From Echinarachnius parma (Eukaryota; Echinodermata; Echinoidea; Clypeasteroida; Echinarachniidae): 64,000 nt of DNA. The position numbers were made by a program, and so were the translations under genes. Under the pieces are notes generated by a model. The model did not search any database and was not told where the DNA came from. It saw only the letters and a list, made by a program, of their open reading frames with translations. Of this stretch, positions 23,876 to 35,639 are shown one piece after another. How positions within the stretch are numbered: position 1 is the stretch's first letter; every line of letters starts with the position of its first letter. The stretch covers positions 62,001-126,000 of the forward strand of contig JBAMJV010009762.1 in the NCBI GenBank assembly GCA_037951105.1, in the 5' to 3' direction.

Positions 23876-24363
23876 CAACTCCTCACACCAATGGCCCCAA
23901 GCATCACCAGACAATACCACCCAAATAAGCTCAAGCATATACATACTCGAACTCAGCTTTACCAGAACTCCTACTTCCCACAAACTGTAACAGCATGGAA
24001 TGCGCTCCCCAATAATATCTTGGCTTCTACATCACTAGGAGCCTTTGCGGGAGCAGTTGCCTCAATCGGCAATTAATGGGACACCTCACCGGTTCCCCTC
24101 GACTCTACGTCCTGACTGATGGACCCTGTCGAGTACCCAAGTAGAAGTAGAAGTAGAAGTACTAAAGACTCATGATGCCCGCCATACTGCATCGAGTAAC
24201 GATCAACCGTGCGCCATTGTGAGTGTGCGTTCAGCTGTGTATAGAGAAGAAGGGGTACTAACAATGGCGCACGCATTGAACGTTACTAGTTGCAGCTATG
24301 ACGGGCATCATGTGTCTTCATTATAGCAAGCACCCCGTTCCGTTATTTCTGGGCCACCCTGTA
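23758..24363. mobile_element. TIR/foldback DNA element with internal LINE insertion
   Basis: Ends TACAGGATGGCCCACAAA and TTTCTGGGCCACCCTGTA are inverted for about 40 bp, with TA next to each end. A second inner inverted repeat (24168-24225 with 24262-24318) shares ATGATGCCCG and GCGCCATTG. It resembles mariner/Tc1-type MITEs. The LINE tail at about 23806-24162 interrupts it. Confidence 0.7.
23876..24165 (+). pseudogene. LINE 3' end (CR1/L2-like C-terminus)
   Basis: One frame (23891-24076) reads QLYQNSYFPQTVTAWNALPN then stops at TAA, typical of the C-terminus of CR1/L2-like LINE ORF2. A short 3' UTR ends in a (GTAGAA)n tail at 24139-24160. It is 5'-truncated. ACTAA beside both junctions may be the target duplication. 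Confidence 0.75.
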
Positions 24364-24365
24364 TA

Positions 24366-25457
24366 TTGTGCTTGCAATCATGCCACATCCAAGTGGTATC
24401 TTGAATGCAAGCATTTGTCGTGTTAGGTGTTAATAAAACAATGGCCTCACTTGGTTGATCAGTCGCATATTCCTAAGTTGGTTTCGTATCATTCGGGTAT
24501 GTGTCAGGATTATATTATTATCAGCATCATTATACGATCCATCTATGATGCGTGATACTTTCATAACAAAAACAGAACATCGTTTACGTAGTTGATATAA
24601 GTGAAATTTAGTGCAAGATTGTATCACCTTCTGCCCAATAAATATGACTTAAATCGAAAGGCGTTTTTCAATATTATGTATTGGATCATCCGGGAAATTG
24701 CATTACTGATCACCGGTTATACTACGACTGAAATGTCAATCGATCCTTCCTCTTGAAGCTTAAAGGGGAAGGAAACACTATAATGTTCGCTTTTTGTTAC
24801 TGATAAGTGCAGAATTGATTAAAATATTAACTGACGAGCTTTCGTCTCCACCTGGATAATTTCTCAAGCCAAGTACCTTGGATTCATCACATCTCCTGGA
24901 TTTCGTCACACTGTGATCACTGGGGTGAATATTGGTGAAAGAGAGTAGCTGGCGTCTCTATTCAAATGAAGATTAAGTTTCTTTATCCAAATCGCTTCAT
25001 TCAAGTGGCCGTGCCAACTAAATGCATGTTGACTTCAATCTGTGTATCAGTATTAGTATACTCACCCAAAATGTGAACACTTTTGTTTACCTAAATAGGT
25101 TTTGTAAACATTTTATCAATTAGTTTTCTTCATGTTGCTCAGCCCAACCTCCTAGAAAGGTCTCCAGAGTAAATTATATCGTTGACTGGTTGTGACATCA
25201 TTTATCAATCACTGGTCATTTATTGCATGATATGAACAATAGACATGCTCACATAAACATGCACTGTATGCTTCCATACAATAGCTTAGTCAGTGTCTTT
25301 TTTGTCCCATTAATTGATGAGCTTTTCAGACCTAGCAACTGCTATTGAAATTGAAAGTGTGTGAGTTGGTATCGTATTCAAATGTTTTTTTGGAACCAAT
25401 AAATGCTCAATTACTCAATTTCAAAGCAGTTTTTATCCAAATCTTTGCATTAAACAT
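24366..25457. other. Intergenic, nothing recognised
   Basis: AT-rich single-copy-looking sequence. No exon, repeat or RNA gene could be supported. Confidence 0.4.
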
Positions 25458-25610
25458 TTAGGTATAGAGGGCGCTTCAAGAAATAATTGTTTTGTGGGTT
25501 AAAGTAAAACGAGTGCACAATTTGAAAGAAAACACAATTATAAGGTCAGAATTCACTTTATTTGATCAAAATCGCTTCAGAAAAAGCTGAAATATATAAC
25601 AAATGAAATA
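25458..25610 (-). repeat. TTAA-MITE family R1, fragment
   Basis: 'tatagagggcgcttcaaga' through 'ttgatcaaaatcgcttcag' matches the end of R1 in reverse orientation. Confidence 0.6.
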
Positions 25611-25811
25611 TTAATAAATTCGGGGGACCAATCTTTATTCAATAATCTGATAATTGTACGAAATATTAAAACATGCTACACGTTATTTATTTAATATACA
25701 AAATGGTTTTAAAATTGTCTCTCTTTTGAATGATTATGTTAACCAAACATCACATTCACATTTGTTGATACAAAATTTGTCGAAACTTGAGATGTCTGGA
25801 GTGCGCCCTCT

Positions 25812-26060
25812 TGTGTTAAAAGGATTTTGTTACTTTGTTGACATGTGCAAAAATTGATGAATAGTTGATAAAATGTGTACTGTTGAGATATGATATGTCC
25901 ACTGAGTAATGTGTGAACAATTCAGGTTAATTGGATACTATATGGCTAATAAATTAGCGAAAATGCAAAGTGATATTTGCTAACTCATTACAATGTGCAC
26001 ACATATATAACTTTCTAGTGGATCATTAACAATTAGAACACTTCAATGGTAAATAGTGAT
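25812..26060 (+). repeat. TTAA-MITE family R2, truncated copy
   Basis: AGGATTTTGTTACTTTGTTG followed by 'atatgtccactgagtaatgtg' matches R2; the right end is lost. Confidence 0.65.
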
Positions 26061-26187
26061 TTAACAATTTTGACAATCTCTCATTTTTCTAACGACAAGT
26101 CTCATCCTTCGAGTTTGTGTCAGTTGTATAGAGCTCCTGACTAGCTGCACGATCATTGAACAGAGTTTCTGGAAAGAATTGGAATGC

Positions 26188-26259
26188 TATCACAATAGCG
26201 GTTGAAAAGCACTGGTTATAGCAATCCGTAGGTCTTGGGTTCGATTCCCGGTGAAGCCC
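26188..26259 (+). ncRNA. tRNA-derived relic (SINE-like)
   Basis: AATAGCGGTTGAAAAGCACT is followed at the right spacing by a perfect B box in TGGGTTCGATTCCCGG and by GTGAAGCCC as a 3' acceptor strand. The 5' acceptor strand is not recognisable, so it is a decayed tRNA or SINE head. Confidence 0.5.
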
Positions 26260-26400
26260 AACATTTTCCTTGAATTGATATACATATCTAGTCACTTCTG
26301 GATTAAACAAAATCCAAGCACTATCCCAAAATAAAGTCACGTTGGGCCAATGAACGTCTCATCAACATCGTTCTTCCAATATGACGTACGAAACAATGAT

Positions 26401-26452
26401 AACCATAACAACAACAACAACACCGACGACATCAACAACAACACCAGTACAA
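26401..26452 (+). repeat. Interrupted (AAC)n
   Basis: Short trinucleotide repeat with ACC/GAC interruptions. Confidence 0.85.
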
Positions 26453-26599
26453 TGAACAACACACACATACTTAACTGTACGTTATTTGTCTGTATAAATA
26501 AATGTATTGTTGCGATTTGCAACAGTGATTATTGTGGTATTTTGTACTTAGGATAATTATTACGTGTAGTTACACATTCATATATTTGGGCCATGTACT

Positions 26600-27032
26600 G
26601 ACAAATTCAGGGTCACTTTTCCCCACCGTCTTGTGCTCTCTAATCGCCACCCCTCCCCTTTCTTGATGTGACGCTTTGCTCAGGGTCAAGTCTCGCTCTT
26701 TCTATCACTCTCTCTCTTAGTCTTTCCTTCTGTTTACCTCGACCTCGGCTACTGGCTCTCTCTCTCTCTCTCTATTTCTGACTTGGTCAGTAGTTTCACG
26801 CTGTCCTTCCTAGCTCTCACAATTAATGAATATTCATGAGCATAGTCGCGTCAAGGTTGTAGTAGTTTCGGTAGTTTTTCACAGCGTCCCTGTTGCGTAA
26901 CTCAAGGCTAAAGATAATTGATAAAACAGTAGACCACATGTTATAGGCCACTCGATCCCAGGGTTGATGTAAGGTATTGGGATATGGGTATTCGTAATGT
27001 AATGAAGCCCTCTGAGTCTGATTATATATAGA
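26600..27032. other. CT-rich stretch, no gene recognised
   Basis: Pyrimidine-rich, with a (CT)n at about 26757-26778. The small minus ORF at 26823-27047 shows no features. Confidence 0.5.
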
Positions 27033-28035
27033 TGTTATATCCCGCATGTAAACTGTGTATTCATTCTATGCTTACAATAATTGTTGAGTAGGTATTCCTG
27101 TATACACGAATCATTATACATGTATATAGTACAGTTTCTATCGTAGTTGATTCGATCATGCCAATATGCATTCAGTCATCATTATGTTTATTGTAAATGC
27201 TATATGAGTGTTGTACAGATTAGTTATTTTTATGTTCATGTAAAATGCTGACATGACTAAACTCGAGTCCTTGGCTGTTTAATTACCTTGTTTTTCGGCC
27301 TCGCTGCGCGGCCTTGTTAGGAAAGTTTGTTCCCCCTTTCTTGCGGCCTTGCTCGCTTGTCCTTGCGCTATGTTAGTTATTGTCTTTTGGCCCAGCGTGA
27401 GAATTGCTCTCCGTCTTCCGGAGATTTGGAAATGCAAATAACCCCGCGTTGCGTAACAGCGAGGTCGCACTCTCCTCTCCGGACGAGAGCGCGTTCCCTA
27501 GCAACATGGTCGAGGTCAGAGAATCGTGTGCCGTCCTTACGACTGCCCATGCGCGGAAGCCCGAGTTTGCCCTCGTGTAGTCGAGGTCACACTCCGTCCT
27601 TCGCTCTGGGTCGGACTTGCGAGTCTGTATCGGAGGTCGACTAGCTTGAAGATAAGCCATATAAAAAGCGGAGCGCGATCCAAATTGAGTCAGTTGCGTT
27701 CAGAGATATATTCCGAGTTCTTATTAGGAAGTTGTTCCGAGTTGATTCCCGAGTCGAGTTCGAGTTGTTATCAGAGTTGATACACCACCCAGGCTATGGG
27801 TCGGTCTGTCGATCGAGTCAAGTCATGGATTCATGTCTGAGATGTTGTAGTTTATATCGAATAAAACCAGCCATGAGCTGAAACAATATTACAGGAATAC
27901 AGTCGTTACAATTGTGCATTATTTCGAGAGCCACGCTACCATGGTCGATTAAGTGACATCTTCAACATCATCATTATCATCATCATCTTCATCCCCCCAT
28001 TACATTTGTCGATCCGAACCCCGACATTTGTAACA
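27033..28035 (+). mobile_element. Possible solo LTR (~1 kb) with promoter and poly(A) signal
   Basis: The interval starts TGTTA and ends TAACA, the usual inverted ends of an LTR. It is GC-richer than its surroundings. It contains an octamer ATGCAAAT (27431-27438), a TATA-like CATATAAAAAGCGG at about 27659, and a poly(A) signal AATAAA at 27861. No internal region or partner LTR is present, hence solo. No matching 5-bp target duplication was found, so the left boundary is uncertain. An alternative is an unrelated CpG-rich promoter. Confidence 0.4.
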
Positions 28036-28779
28036 GTATATATATTTTTTTAAATCTAAAAGTAAGAAGCAGGATTACTATTACATTTAAAATAATTATA
28101 TAAACAATAACACCCAACTTTAATGACTTTAAAGGGTTTAGTTAAACGTTTGTTATCAACATCCGTTCGGAAAAGGCGAAGATATCCACAAAATAATACA
28201 GCAATTTGAAAACAATCCGTACAAGTTTACTTTTATTCGCGATGCCACTATACTATGAAATGAAAGAATCATAGACAGCCCCAAAAAACAAACAAACAAA
28301 CAAACAAACAGACAAAGAATGTCTTATTATCCCGAGAAAAAAATAGTACAATACATAAAAAGGACAATTTCGCATCAACGGCTGAAATGATCGATTTGAC
28401 AGATCATGACATGGTTAAATCACTTATTCCCTTTGGGAGCCTGGACAGTGTTTCACAAACAAAATATTTCGTCATTATGACAATTTTTTTGGCAGCATTA
28501 TAAGAACATACTGGTAAACATTTGGCAAATATCAGGCAAAATTTAGTAAGACCAAATTCGTATAATTTGGCAAAAATGTCGCAATTTTTTGGCAAAAATG
28601 TCCGTATAATGCTATGGTAAAGCATGTTAAAGTGATATCTTATTTAATTTCATAAGACTTTTTAAAGTGATATTTGGACTTCAATCAAAAACCAATATCA
28701 TTGTAAGATTATTCCAGGATGTGTGATAGTTCCATAAAAGCAGATAATCGTTGACATAGTGAACTAAGATGGCTTTTAA
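28036..28779. other. Intergenic with (AAAC)n
   Basis: A CAAA repeat at about 28283-28311; otherwise nothing recognised. Confidence 0.5.
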
Positions 28780-29260
28780 AGGGATAGTTGAGTTTTGGTC
28801 AAACTGAATTTTAGTGACCAAAACCTGCATCATTACAGTACAAACTAATAGTTATAACTCCACGATGCTCGAAAGCTATACACAATTACATACGACTAAG
28901 TACAAACCCGGTTATCATTAAAAAATGAGCAGTTACAACTCAAGAGGGCGCTCTCTAGAAACTCATTGGTTTCAACCATGTTCATACAAAATTGTGCATG
29001 TGATGCTTTGTTAAAAAAAGTATTATATAGAGATATCAACAACTATTTAACAACCTATTTTAGCAAATTTTGAAAGGAGTGTAAAAGCATTTCATGTATA
29101 TTTCTATAAAGTCAAGATATCGCTTGGCCAGACGATATATAAATCAAATATTTTGAAATCAAATTTTGCAACTATGAGAGCATTCGAAAGGGAATGATTC
29201 TCATTTCATGTGTGTTATTCAATAAACTTTCAAATGGAATTAAAACCAACCAATTTAGTG
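28780..29260 (+). repeat. TTAA-MITE family R1, right end eroded
   Basis: TTAA (28776-28779) then AGGGATAGTTGAGTTTTGG; internal blocks as in R1; right terminus not recognisable. Confidence 0.75.
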
Positions 29261-29547
29261 TCAAGAGGCATTTCGGGAAGTACTAATACTTAAATAAACC
29301 TTTAATTTAAGATTATATTTCTAATTGCTCATTAACTTTGACTGCAATCAAAACGCGTTCCATAACGCTTTTAAATTTATTACAAATCTGTCCCTAGTTC
29401 GGGAGACATTAACGGGGACTACCAGACAAAGAACAACCCATAATTTTATGTTTTGGTACCGTTTTGCGATATCAAATAGATACCAACATTTTGCAAAGGG
29501 TTGTGTAATTTATAAACAATGCAATTAATTACCACCACTATAGGAAC

Positions 29548-29830
29548 CATAATTATTTCATGGTTCCGTACGCGCAAAACATTTTGCGAGGGCGCCTATT
29601 ATATTCACGCGTACGTTTGAAGACAATAGAATCGCGGACAATTCGTTTTCTCTGGACAAATGTAGTCTTCGTACATGCAGACACATGAACGCATGCTTTA
29701 GAATGGTGATGCGTTTTCCAATTATATTTTTTTTCTTGAAACATATTTTTATGAACTTGTTGATAGAATAAACTACTAAATAGGTAATCTTTCATTTATA
29801 AGAATATTATTTTTGGGTGGTGGTACCCTT
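29548..29830 (-). repeat. Dispersed repeat family R4, copy 1
   Basis: Reverse complement of about 45948-46200. It shares GGTTAAAGGGTACCACCACC, CATGCGTTCATG and TGTCCAGAGxAAACGAAT-type blocks. Non-coding. Confidence 0.75.
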
Positions 29831-30067
29831 TAACCAAAAATTAGAACCTAGTTCATTATTCTGTTACCATGAGCAAAACAATTATGTAAACAAGACGCTC
29901 CAAGTGATTTTGAAAGAAATTGACAAAGTTAAAGGGGTAGTTCAAATTGTTTTTCTTTGATAAACAATTGATCTCTACAAAATGTTATTCTTACCTTATC
30001 ATTATACCTACTGCGAACAAGCATCTATGGGTCTGAAAAACATACTACTTCCCTTTTCATATGATAT

Positions 30068-30440
30068 TAAAGGGGTAGTAAGTAACAGTTTTGGTAAGGC
30101 TTAGCTTTAGTTACCAAAAACCTACACAATAAAATTACAAACTAATAGTTATAACTATTCTACGATTCACCGAGTCGCAACAGCACCTTTCAAATGAAGA
30201 GCCTAATTCCAAAAGGCGCTAAATCCACCTTTTTAACTATTGAGAAATACAGAGATTCTACCTCCAACTTTGTAAACATGCCTATTGGAATTTTAAAAAA
30301 TGGCACTTTCCATATTTTGATTTTGGTTGTGGAATTTGTCCCAAAAGTTTAATTTATAGATATCTACATAGCTTATTAATGGATTGATATCGTTACTTTG
30401 TATGAACATGATTAAGTGCCTTTTGTTACTAAGCTGTTGT
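30068..30440 (+). repeat. Composite of R1 start and R3 repeat
   Basis: TTAA then AGGGGTAGTAAGTAACAG and 'actaatagttataactatt' (R1-like) run into GAAGAGCCTAATTCC-AAAGGCGCTAAATC (R3-like). Confidence 0.55.
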
Positions 30441-30789
30441 TACTAAAAAAATAGTTACGCTTGTTCATATGCACACATGTGGGTGGTGTTGTTTATCATA
30501 CAGCGGGTTTTACATTTATTACATTAAAGCCTTGCCCCTTTAAATACAAGAGAGCCACGTATTGGAATTTTTGCGGAATGCAGTGCAACGGGGCTATTCG
30601 TGGCACTGGGTGTACAAAACATGTACGTCCCAGTCACATAGTGTATACCTACCTGTTCAGTTTTGACGTAAGATGGTAAGAGCTGCCATTTGGCATGGCA
30701 CCTTCTCTTCTTTATTGTGTTCTTTTATTGTTTTGTTTCTTATTTTTTTCTTTAAATTTTGATAATACACAGTTACCCCTGGGAACACA

Positions 30790-31281
30790 ATATTTTACAA
30801 GCTTACAAACTAATGATTATAACTCCACCATGCTCAAAAGAAATACAAAAATTACAAACGACTAAGTAAAAAGCCTGTTATCATTCAAAAAGAGCTGTTT
30901 AAACTAAAGAGGGCGCTTTCAAAAACACATTTGTTTAAACCATTTTAACTAAAATATTGTGCATGTGATGTTTTGTTGAATTAGTGCTTAGATAGAGAGA
31001 TAATCAAGAACTATCTAAAAACCTAACATTTTTGAAGAGGAAGCATTTTAAGACGATTTTTAACGGCTGGTTCAAATTTATCGAATACTCGTGGGGCCCC
31101 ACATTTATTACAAATGGTTATGTTTATGGATATTTCAGCCGTTTCTGAACCGATTTTGATCAAATAAAGTTTATTCCGCCATTAAAATTATATGCTCTTT
31201 CAAATTTGACACTCAGTTTTTCATAATCTCACAAAAAAATATTTTGTGTCGCGCCCTCTCTACCAAAACTCAACTATTCCT
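30790..31281 (+). mobile_element. TTAA-MITE family R1 abutting the sulfotransferase pseudogene
   Basis: It ends ACCAAAACTCAACTATTCCT before TTAA (31282-31285), immediately upstream of the transmembrane-coding start of the pseudogene. It probably removed the native 5' end of that gene. Confidence 0.8.
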
Positions 31282-31287
31282 TTAAGT

Positions 31288-32673
31288 GTGTATCTTTTTA
31301 CTCTCTTGCTATTTTGCGTTTTTGCTTTTACCTATTTTTCCTCATCAAAGGGGTGGAAATTGTACATGAATTCATCCTTATATCCACACAAAGGACATGT
31401 GCGTGATTCTGATGTCAACCAACAAAAGTTGCGTCACAAACACAGCACGCCAGAATGATGTCATACAACTCTTTGACGACATTCAGTCGTGCGACGACGA
31501 TAGTAGGTCATTGATATCTCTAAATATGACAAGAAAGACGACTATTGCACGAGGCAATTTGACAACTCATGAACATGATGAAGAGAAATGTGAACATGGT
31601 GCATTGGACAATGGATCGATTGCAGTCCATACAGACGACAAACATAGTGCTATAGGACATCCACTAACATGACTAAAGGAAACTAACCATGTTCCCGGGG
31701 ACACCTCCCCGAACAGCAACGTGACGTCAGATCAGCTGATAGTTGTTTTAGCACTGTGGCGATTTGGATCCAGCGTGACACGTGAGCTCTTCAACCAGAA
31801 CAAGGATATATTCTACTTTTTCGAACCGCTTTGGAACGTTCGCTATCTAGCGACGGGCAATCAAAGGAGGGTGGTGTCAAGGGAAATCCTGCGCGGGTTT
31901 GCGAGATGCCAGTTCAGCGATGATTTCGTTGTCTCACTGAAGAGATGGAGTGCGAAGAGCAACAAGGCCATCTGACAGCAGAGACCTGGACGCTCTAGAT
32001 GTGCGTTGGTCACTTCAGGGCGGTTGCAATACATATGCAGCAATTTCAAAGCCAAGGGCAAGATGCTGGCGACCAAGGTAATCCGAGCCGATCTGGAGTT
32101 ACTCCGACCTCTGGTCGTCGATGACGGAATCGACCTCAAGATCGTTCACCTTGTCCGTGACTCGCGTGGATCCGCCGCCTCCAGAATCAACTACGTCCTT
32201 CTGGATAGGCCAAACTCTGATCTGGCGATGCAGAGTCCGAACGCGAGTCGCCTCCGAAGTCTCGGCTTCGTGTCCTCAACTCGTAAGGGTGAAAGCTCCC
32301 ATGAGACAAGAACCGTCCAGGGACTGTGTCAGTAGCTGCGAGAGAACGTGAAGACTTCATCTGAGATGCTACCCGACTGGCTCAGAGGCCGATACCACTT
32401 GGTTAGGTACGAGGACTTCGCGAAGGCGCCTTTATATGTCACCAGCGAGCTCTACAAGTTTGTAGGATGCCTTTCCCACGGAATGTCCGGGAATGGGTGC
32501 TGGAGAATACGCATTCACGCGGGAAGGAGCACGGGAGGAAGGGACTGTTCTTAACCGGAAGAGATGCCAAGGCTACGGCTCGTGGATGGATGCAATTCTT
32601 GAAAGAAGCAGAAGTCAAAGAGATCGAGAAGGAATGCATGGACGTCTTGGAATTATTGGACTACAAAATCTGA
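31288..32673 (+). pseudogene. Carbohydrate (Gal/GlcNAc 6-O) sulfotransferase pseudogene
   Basis: The family transfers sulfate from PAPS to sugars in the Golgi as type II membrane proteins. An N-terminal hydrophobic segment (VYLFTLLLFCVFAFTYF, 31290-31340) is followed by a stem. The PAPS 5'-phosphosulfate loop is LALWRFGSSVTRELFNQ with FYFFEPLWNV. The 3'-phosphate motif is VHLVRDSRGSAASR (about 32145-32186), then LPDWLRGRYHLVRYED and the C-terminal VREWVLENTHS and GRDAKATARGW. The same frame runs from 31397 to about 32475 but is cut by TGA 31670, TGA 31973 and TAG 32333. One frameshift near 32475-32480 and one near 31400-31450 complete the damage. No introns. Overall order matches CHST1/3/5-like proteins. 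Confidence 0.85.
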
Positions 32674-32699
32674 AAGCCAAACGACAGTAATGGGAAACG

Positions 32700-33075
32700 C
32701 CCCACACACAAACACTGAAATGTAAGTTCTTATTACCAACCATGTGAAAGAATATATTTTTACTAATATAGGATTATTAAAAAAAAATTGGCCCCAAAAC
32801 CGCCTGCTAATATTTGCCAAAAAGGAAAACGAATTATGTATAGTATCTGATCGATACGCCCGACGGTTGCATTTTGAAATACACTCGCATGCCCTGCGTG
32901 CGAAAGCTATGCGAGCGAAGGTGCACGGCATTATCGGGCTTGTCGACCCGATCTCCAACCAAGCAGAGCGACGCGAACGGGCGGTGAATTTAGGCAAAAT
33001 CTCACTGGCATGCTGACGACGTGAATTTAATTATCACCGATATTTGTACATTTAACGATACAAATGTTCGGATAT
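32700..33075 (+). repeat. Old direct duplication, unit 1
   Basis: Aligns with 33380-33715 at low identity: 'ccatgtgaaagaatata' near both starts, GC-rich middles with 'gtgcgxgaa', then 'ttcaattt/gttaaattcagg' and 'gatatttgtacatttaacgata' against 'atatctgcatttgacgata'. No function recognised. Confidence 0.55.
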
Positions 33076-33141
33076 TACCACACAAGCCTTTTTAAAAATA
33101 ATAATTCAAAAATATTGATCGATTCAATTAGTTGTATTATC

Positions 33142-33144
<3 letters not shown>

Positions 33145-33177
<33 letters not shown>

Positions 33178-33234
33178 ATTATTATTATTATAATTACTAC
33201 TATCATTATTACTATTATTATTATTATATATATA
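33145..33234 (+). repeat. (ATT)n microsatellite
   Basis: About 90 bp, interrupted by ACT/AATT variants; separates the two duplication units. Confidence 0.95.
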
Positions 33235-33379
33235 GTGTTATTTTTTTCGTTATAACCATTTTCATCATCTTTTTTTTATTGTTGCCATCACTCCTAATTT
33301 GGATAAAAGACTTGGTAGAGTTGACAGTAAGCTTCAAAATGTTTTCTTTCACTTAAAGCTAAATACCATTATTTGTAAT

Positions 33380-33715
33380 CGCCCTACTCACAAACAAATT
33401 CAATATACGTTGTTATTACCGACCATGTGAAAGAATATACCATTACTAGGCCCCGTTGCTGTTTTGAAATTGACTTTTTGAGCAATAACATAATTGAAAT
33501 ACAAGCGGATAACCGTCCGATTTAATTCAACCGCACATGTACACTGCGCGCAAAAGCTGGGCAGCCGGGCCAAACGAGAAAAGGTCGTGCGTGAAGCCTC
33601 AGGTACTCAAGCCGGCTACAACTGGCGAACAAGATGTTAAATTCAGGCTCAATATCAGCGGCGTGTATGTAATGTTCAACTAAAATATCTGCATTTGACG
33701 ATAGAATGGTTAAGA
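33380..33715 (+). repeat. Old direct duplication, unit 2
   Basis: Diverged partner of 32700-33075. Confidence 0.55.
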
Positions 33716-34516
33716 ATTCATTCAGATTGTACCTTAATATAAACCCAGTTCTATACTATTTGAATAATATTGATCAATTAGTTTGATCGATATTGTGGCT
33801 TTCTGTAAATTCCTCTATTCTGATTTCAAGCTTTACAGCCATGCAATGTACAGCTATTGAAAAACGTATGGAAATGGAATTGTCATCTATATGCCTTCCA
33901 TTATGCGAATGAAACGTTACCATGTACATTTATTGCAGGATGTTATGAGAAAACAAACAAACGTGTGGTTAATTATTTACAAAGCAGTAAACAAACTCCC
34001 AATTAAACGACCAATAACATTTAATTGCATTCCATGTTCATGTTCAAGATTGTGTTAAATGGCTAAGTACACACTTTCTATTAGTTATAACAAACATTTT
34101 TTTCTATATAGGCTGAAGGCCAAAGTCGAAAAGGGTGACTTGCGTCTAAACACTAGCAATAGGAAAGTTATGAAAAGCGTAAATATAATTTGGCCCAACC
34201 TATCGAGTAATAGTAGTTGACGTAGAATACTACGTACAGTTAGAACAAAGGGTAAATTGTGCACATTTTTGTTGCCGCATCAGCAGCATCCTTTAAGGTG
34301 GATCTGTTTACCTTTATAACAACGATTATGAAATTTAAAAAATTCGTTTTGTAGATACACGCTTAGTAATGAAAGAACAACTTTATACCTTTCAAGGTGC
34401 TAACCCTTGCCACACTAAGCAGGCCTTGTATGGTGCAACTTTAAACATTCAGGATAAATGAAAAGCTGCACCTATCAAGGTAAAAGTTAATAGTTACACC
34501 CTAAGTATGTAACATA
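33716..34516. other. Intergenic, nothing recognised
   Basis: AT-rich; no exon or repeat supported. Confidence 0.4.
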
Positions 34517-35258
34517 GGCCCCTGTTACACATGCGTCGGCTTTTGAAGCCGGCCCCGAGGCCGGCCTCACGCCGGCAATTTGAAGCCGCCTCGAGACCAT
34601 TTAACCCCTGTTACACATGGCAGGACCCCTGTAATTATATTCACACGATTCACGGTGATCAGGCCTCATATCCATATACGGCTCTGCTCATACCATATTT
34701 AGTTTTGGCATCAGCGCGCCCTTGTATCCAATATTAGGCATATTAAGCGACCTACTTCCTTATTGCGCGCAGTACGCGCGCGCTACAAGCGCATTATGCG
34801 CGCGCTGCAAGCGCATTACGCGCGCGCTGCAAGTTCATTTGCATATTCAAGCCGGCCTCAGTCCACTTACCCTGTTACACATACCGATTGCCGGACTGAG
34901 GCCGGCCTGAGGCCGGCTTCAAACCACATCCAGAGGTGGACAGAAATGGGGCCGGCCTCAGGCCGGCTTTTCAAAATTGACCCCTGTTACACATGAATGA
35001 AGTGGACTGAGACCGCCTCAGGAGGCGGCCTCAGTCCACTTAAAAGGTATGTGTAACAGGGGTCTAATACCCCTGTTACACATACCGATTGCCGGACTGA
35101 GGCCGGCCTGAGGCCGGCTTCAAACCACATCCAGAGGTGGACAGAAATGGAGCCGGCCTCAGGCCGGATATTTAAAATTGACCCCTGTTACACATACATG
35201 GGGCCGCCTCCGGAGGCGGCCTCAGTCCACTTCAGAGGTATGTGTAACAGGGGTCTTA
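34517..35258. repeat. Cluster of GC-rich hairpin elements bounded by CCCCTGTTACACAT
   Basis: The motif CCCCTGTTACACAT or its complement occurs at about 34518, 34606, 34869, 34980, 35041, 35069, 35180 and 35238. Two tandem ~195-bp units (34867-35062 and 35067-35256) each hold palindromes GAGGCCGGCCTGAGGCCGGC and a (C/G)-rich hairpin around CCTCAGGAGG or CCTCCGGAGG with CAGTCCACTT. They look like short TIR elements in tandem. GC content is far above the surroundings. Confidence 0.75.
34755..34835 (+). repeat. Tandem GCGCGCGCTGCAAGCGCATT, about 3 copies
   Basis: ~22-bp units with alternating GC purine-pyrimidine runs (Z-DNA-like) between the hairpin elements. Confidence 0.75.
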
Positions 35259-35639
35259 GATGCAAAATTGCAGCATTATTGTACACAAAAGGTGAAAGTT
35301 TGCAAGGTAAATCGTTACACCTGTACCTAAACGTGGAAACATGCAACTTTAAAAGAGCTACCAGTGTGTCAAGCGGTTAGCACTTTTTTAAAGGTGCAAT
35401 AAGCCATCCTTTCTTAGAGTGTGGGTATGATTAAGGTTTTGGATGGATACAATTATCTAAAGTGGGATATGTAGCCACTGACATATCAGCAGACTCAAAC
35501 AGTATTCCTTATTAATTTGACATCGACTAGTTAAAATAAGGCGACACGAGCACACCCAACCAAACAGGTACACTATCCTTTTTATTTAATATGAATATAA
35601 TCCATGCCATACTGTTTAACAATTATCTAACACCCAGTA

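Noticed and set aside
26823..27047. 74-codon minus ORF as a gene
   Set aside because: No start context, domain or splice signal; chance ORF.
32439..32639. Minus-strand ORF of 66 codons and plus-strand alternatives at 32493
   Set aside because: Shadows of the C-terminal sulfotransferase coding sequence.
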